This document shows, one piece after another, positions 63,358 to 64,000 of a stretch of DNA of 64,000 nt (positions are counted from its first letter, which is position 1; the number at the start of each line of letters is the position of its first letter). The translations under genes were made by a program, and so were the position numbers. The stretch comes from Ferruginibacter sp. (GTDB taxonomy: Bacteria; Bacteroidota; Bacteroidia; Chitinophagales; Chitinophagaceae). The DNA lies in NCBI GenBank assembly GCA_014379625.1, contig JACMLJ010000033.1, positions 1 to 64,000 on the forward strand, in the 5' to 3' direction. The notes under the pieces were generated by a model that saw only the letters and a list, made by a program, of their open reading frames with translations, was not told the DNA's origin and did no database searches.

Positions 63358-64000
63358 TTATGCTCTGTTAAAGATGACGGCCGCATTACAGCCACCAAAA
63401 CCGGAACCTGTTTTCAAACAGTTTTTTAAGGAAGCCGTTTGTAAAGACCTGGAAACATTTAAAACTTTTGTAACACCCTGCTGACTAAAACCCATACTGG
63501 GTAAAATAAGGTTATGTTGTAATGAATGAATGGCTACCACCGATTCAATAATACCGGCTGCCCCCAGTGTATGTCCGTAGTAACCTTTTAAACTATTAAC
63601 CGGCACTTCCTGCAAGCCTGCCAGCGAAATAGCCAGGGCTTCCATCTCATCATTATAAACAGTGGCGGTGCCATGGGCTGAAATAAGGCCGATATCATTT
63701 TTACTAATAGCCGCGTCCTGCATGGCTTTCATTATAGCCTGGCAGAGTTCTTCACCAGTACGGGATGGGCCCGAAATATGATTCGCATCATTGCTTACCG
63801 CGCCACCGGTAACAGTTATTCCCTGCGAAAAATCTTTGTTGGAAGAAAGTATAACTGTACCGGCGCCTTCGCCCAGGTTGATCCCGTCTCTCGCTGCATC
63901 AAAAGGCTTGCAGGGTGAGGAACTGATAGCCTGGAATGACTGAAAACCCGAAAGCACAAATTTTGAAACCAGGTCTGCACCCACCACAACAGCATGATCA
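63358..64000 (-). CDS. Beta-ketoacyl-ACP synthase, partial (C-terminal half)
   Basis: The frame is open to the window edge and encodes the C-terminal part of a FabF-like KS: PFDAARDGINLGEGAG, the catalytic His in SAHGTATVYNDE, and GYYGHTLGAAG with the second His. The part with the nucleophile Cys lies beyond the right edge. It differs from the other two KS proteins and has no CLF beside it in the window. First visible gene of the minus-strand arm, probably not its true first gene. Confidence 0.9.
   Translation of the reverse strand, partial: DHAVVVGADLVSKFVLSGFQSFQAISSSPCKPFDAARDGINLGEGAGTVILSSNKDFSQGITVTGGAVSNDANHISGPSRTGEELCQAIMKAMQDAAISKNDIGLISAHGTATVYNDEMEALAISLAGLQEVPVNSLKGYYGHTLGAAGIIESVVAIHSLQHNLILPSMGFSQQGVTKVLNVSRSLQTASLKNCLKTGSGFGGCNAAVIFNRA

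Noticed and set aside
1..64000. tRNA, rRNA, CRISPR, prophage or transposase genes
   Set aside because: None was recognised by eye. A tRNAscan or Infernal run could still find small RNAs that I missed.

Overview
The window reads as chromosome of a member of the Bacteroidota, most likely a Chitinophagaceae-type soil or freshwater bacterium. The grounds are flexirubin-type pigment genes (darA/darB, BtrH-like protein, paired ketosynthases), a TTG-N21-TAnnTTTG promoter, UpxY-type antitermination in an exopolysaccharide locus, Gly-Tyr-tailed BY-kinase, and SHDLQEP-type histidine kinases. No rRNA, tRNA, CRISPR array, transposase or prophage gene was seen.

Region 1 (1-11.4 kb, minus strand) is an exopolysaccharide locus: outer-membrane export lipoprotein and Wzc-type tyrosine kinase, then an UpxY/NusG-like antiterminator with its own consensus promoter, GDP-L-fucose synthase, asparagine-synthase-type amidotransferase, a GT4 glycosyltransferase, an acyltransferase-3 and an ABC-2 polysaccharide permease cut by the window edge. 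A PIN toxin-antitoxin pair sits between two copies of a palindromic repeat. Three genes at the distal end lack a normal start codon.

Region 2 (11.7-34.4 kb) is mixed: a small sorting-tail protein, GT2, alpha/beta hydrolase, FUSC membrane protein, and then a dense signalling and stress zone. That zone has three single-domain receivers, four histidine kinases (one fused to a receiver) and a sigma-54 activator, interleaved with YtxH, PPOX-like, DUF892/YciE and AraC-like genes. It closes with a divergent pair for phosphatidate turnover (App1-type phosphatase and DAG-kinase-like protein).

Region 3 (34.9-64 kb) is a large flexirubin-type aryl polyene/dialkylresorcinol cluster running off the right end. 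A plus-strand arm (35.3-52.4 kb) and a minus-strand arm (64-52.4 kb) converge with 4 bp between them. The plus arm has a secreted protein, DarA, DarB, a small conserved protein, BtrH-like acyltransferase, two ABC transporters, two ACPs, a KS/CLF pair, a CrtI-like enzyme, a condensation-type acyltransferase, an FAD enzyme and an adenylating ligase. The minus arm has a KS, methyltransferase, halogenase-like flavoenzyme, KS fragment protein, ACP, a second KS/CLF pair, NodB deacetylase, LolA-like protein, lipoprotein, FabZ-like dehydratase, CrtI-like enzyme and DUF218 protein. By family knowledge, DarB and DarA make the dialkylresorcinol, the KS/CLF/ACP/dehydratase set builds the aryl polyene, an acyltransferase esterifies the two, and the ABC/LolA/lipoprotein genes may move the pigment to the outer membrane. 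Expected partners such as tyrosine ammonia-lyase, ketoreductase and phosphopantetheinyl transferase are not in the window and may lie to the right.
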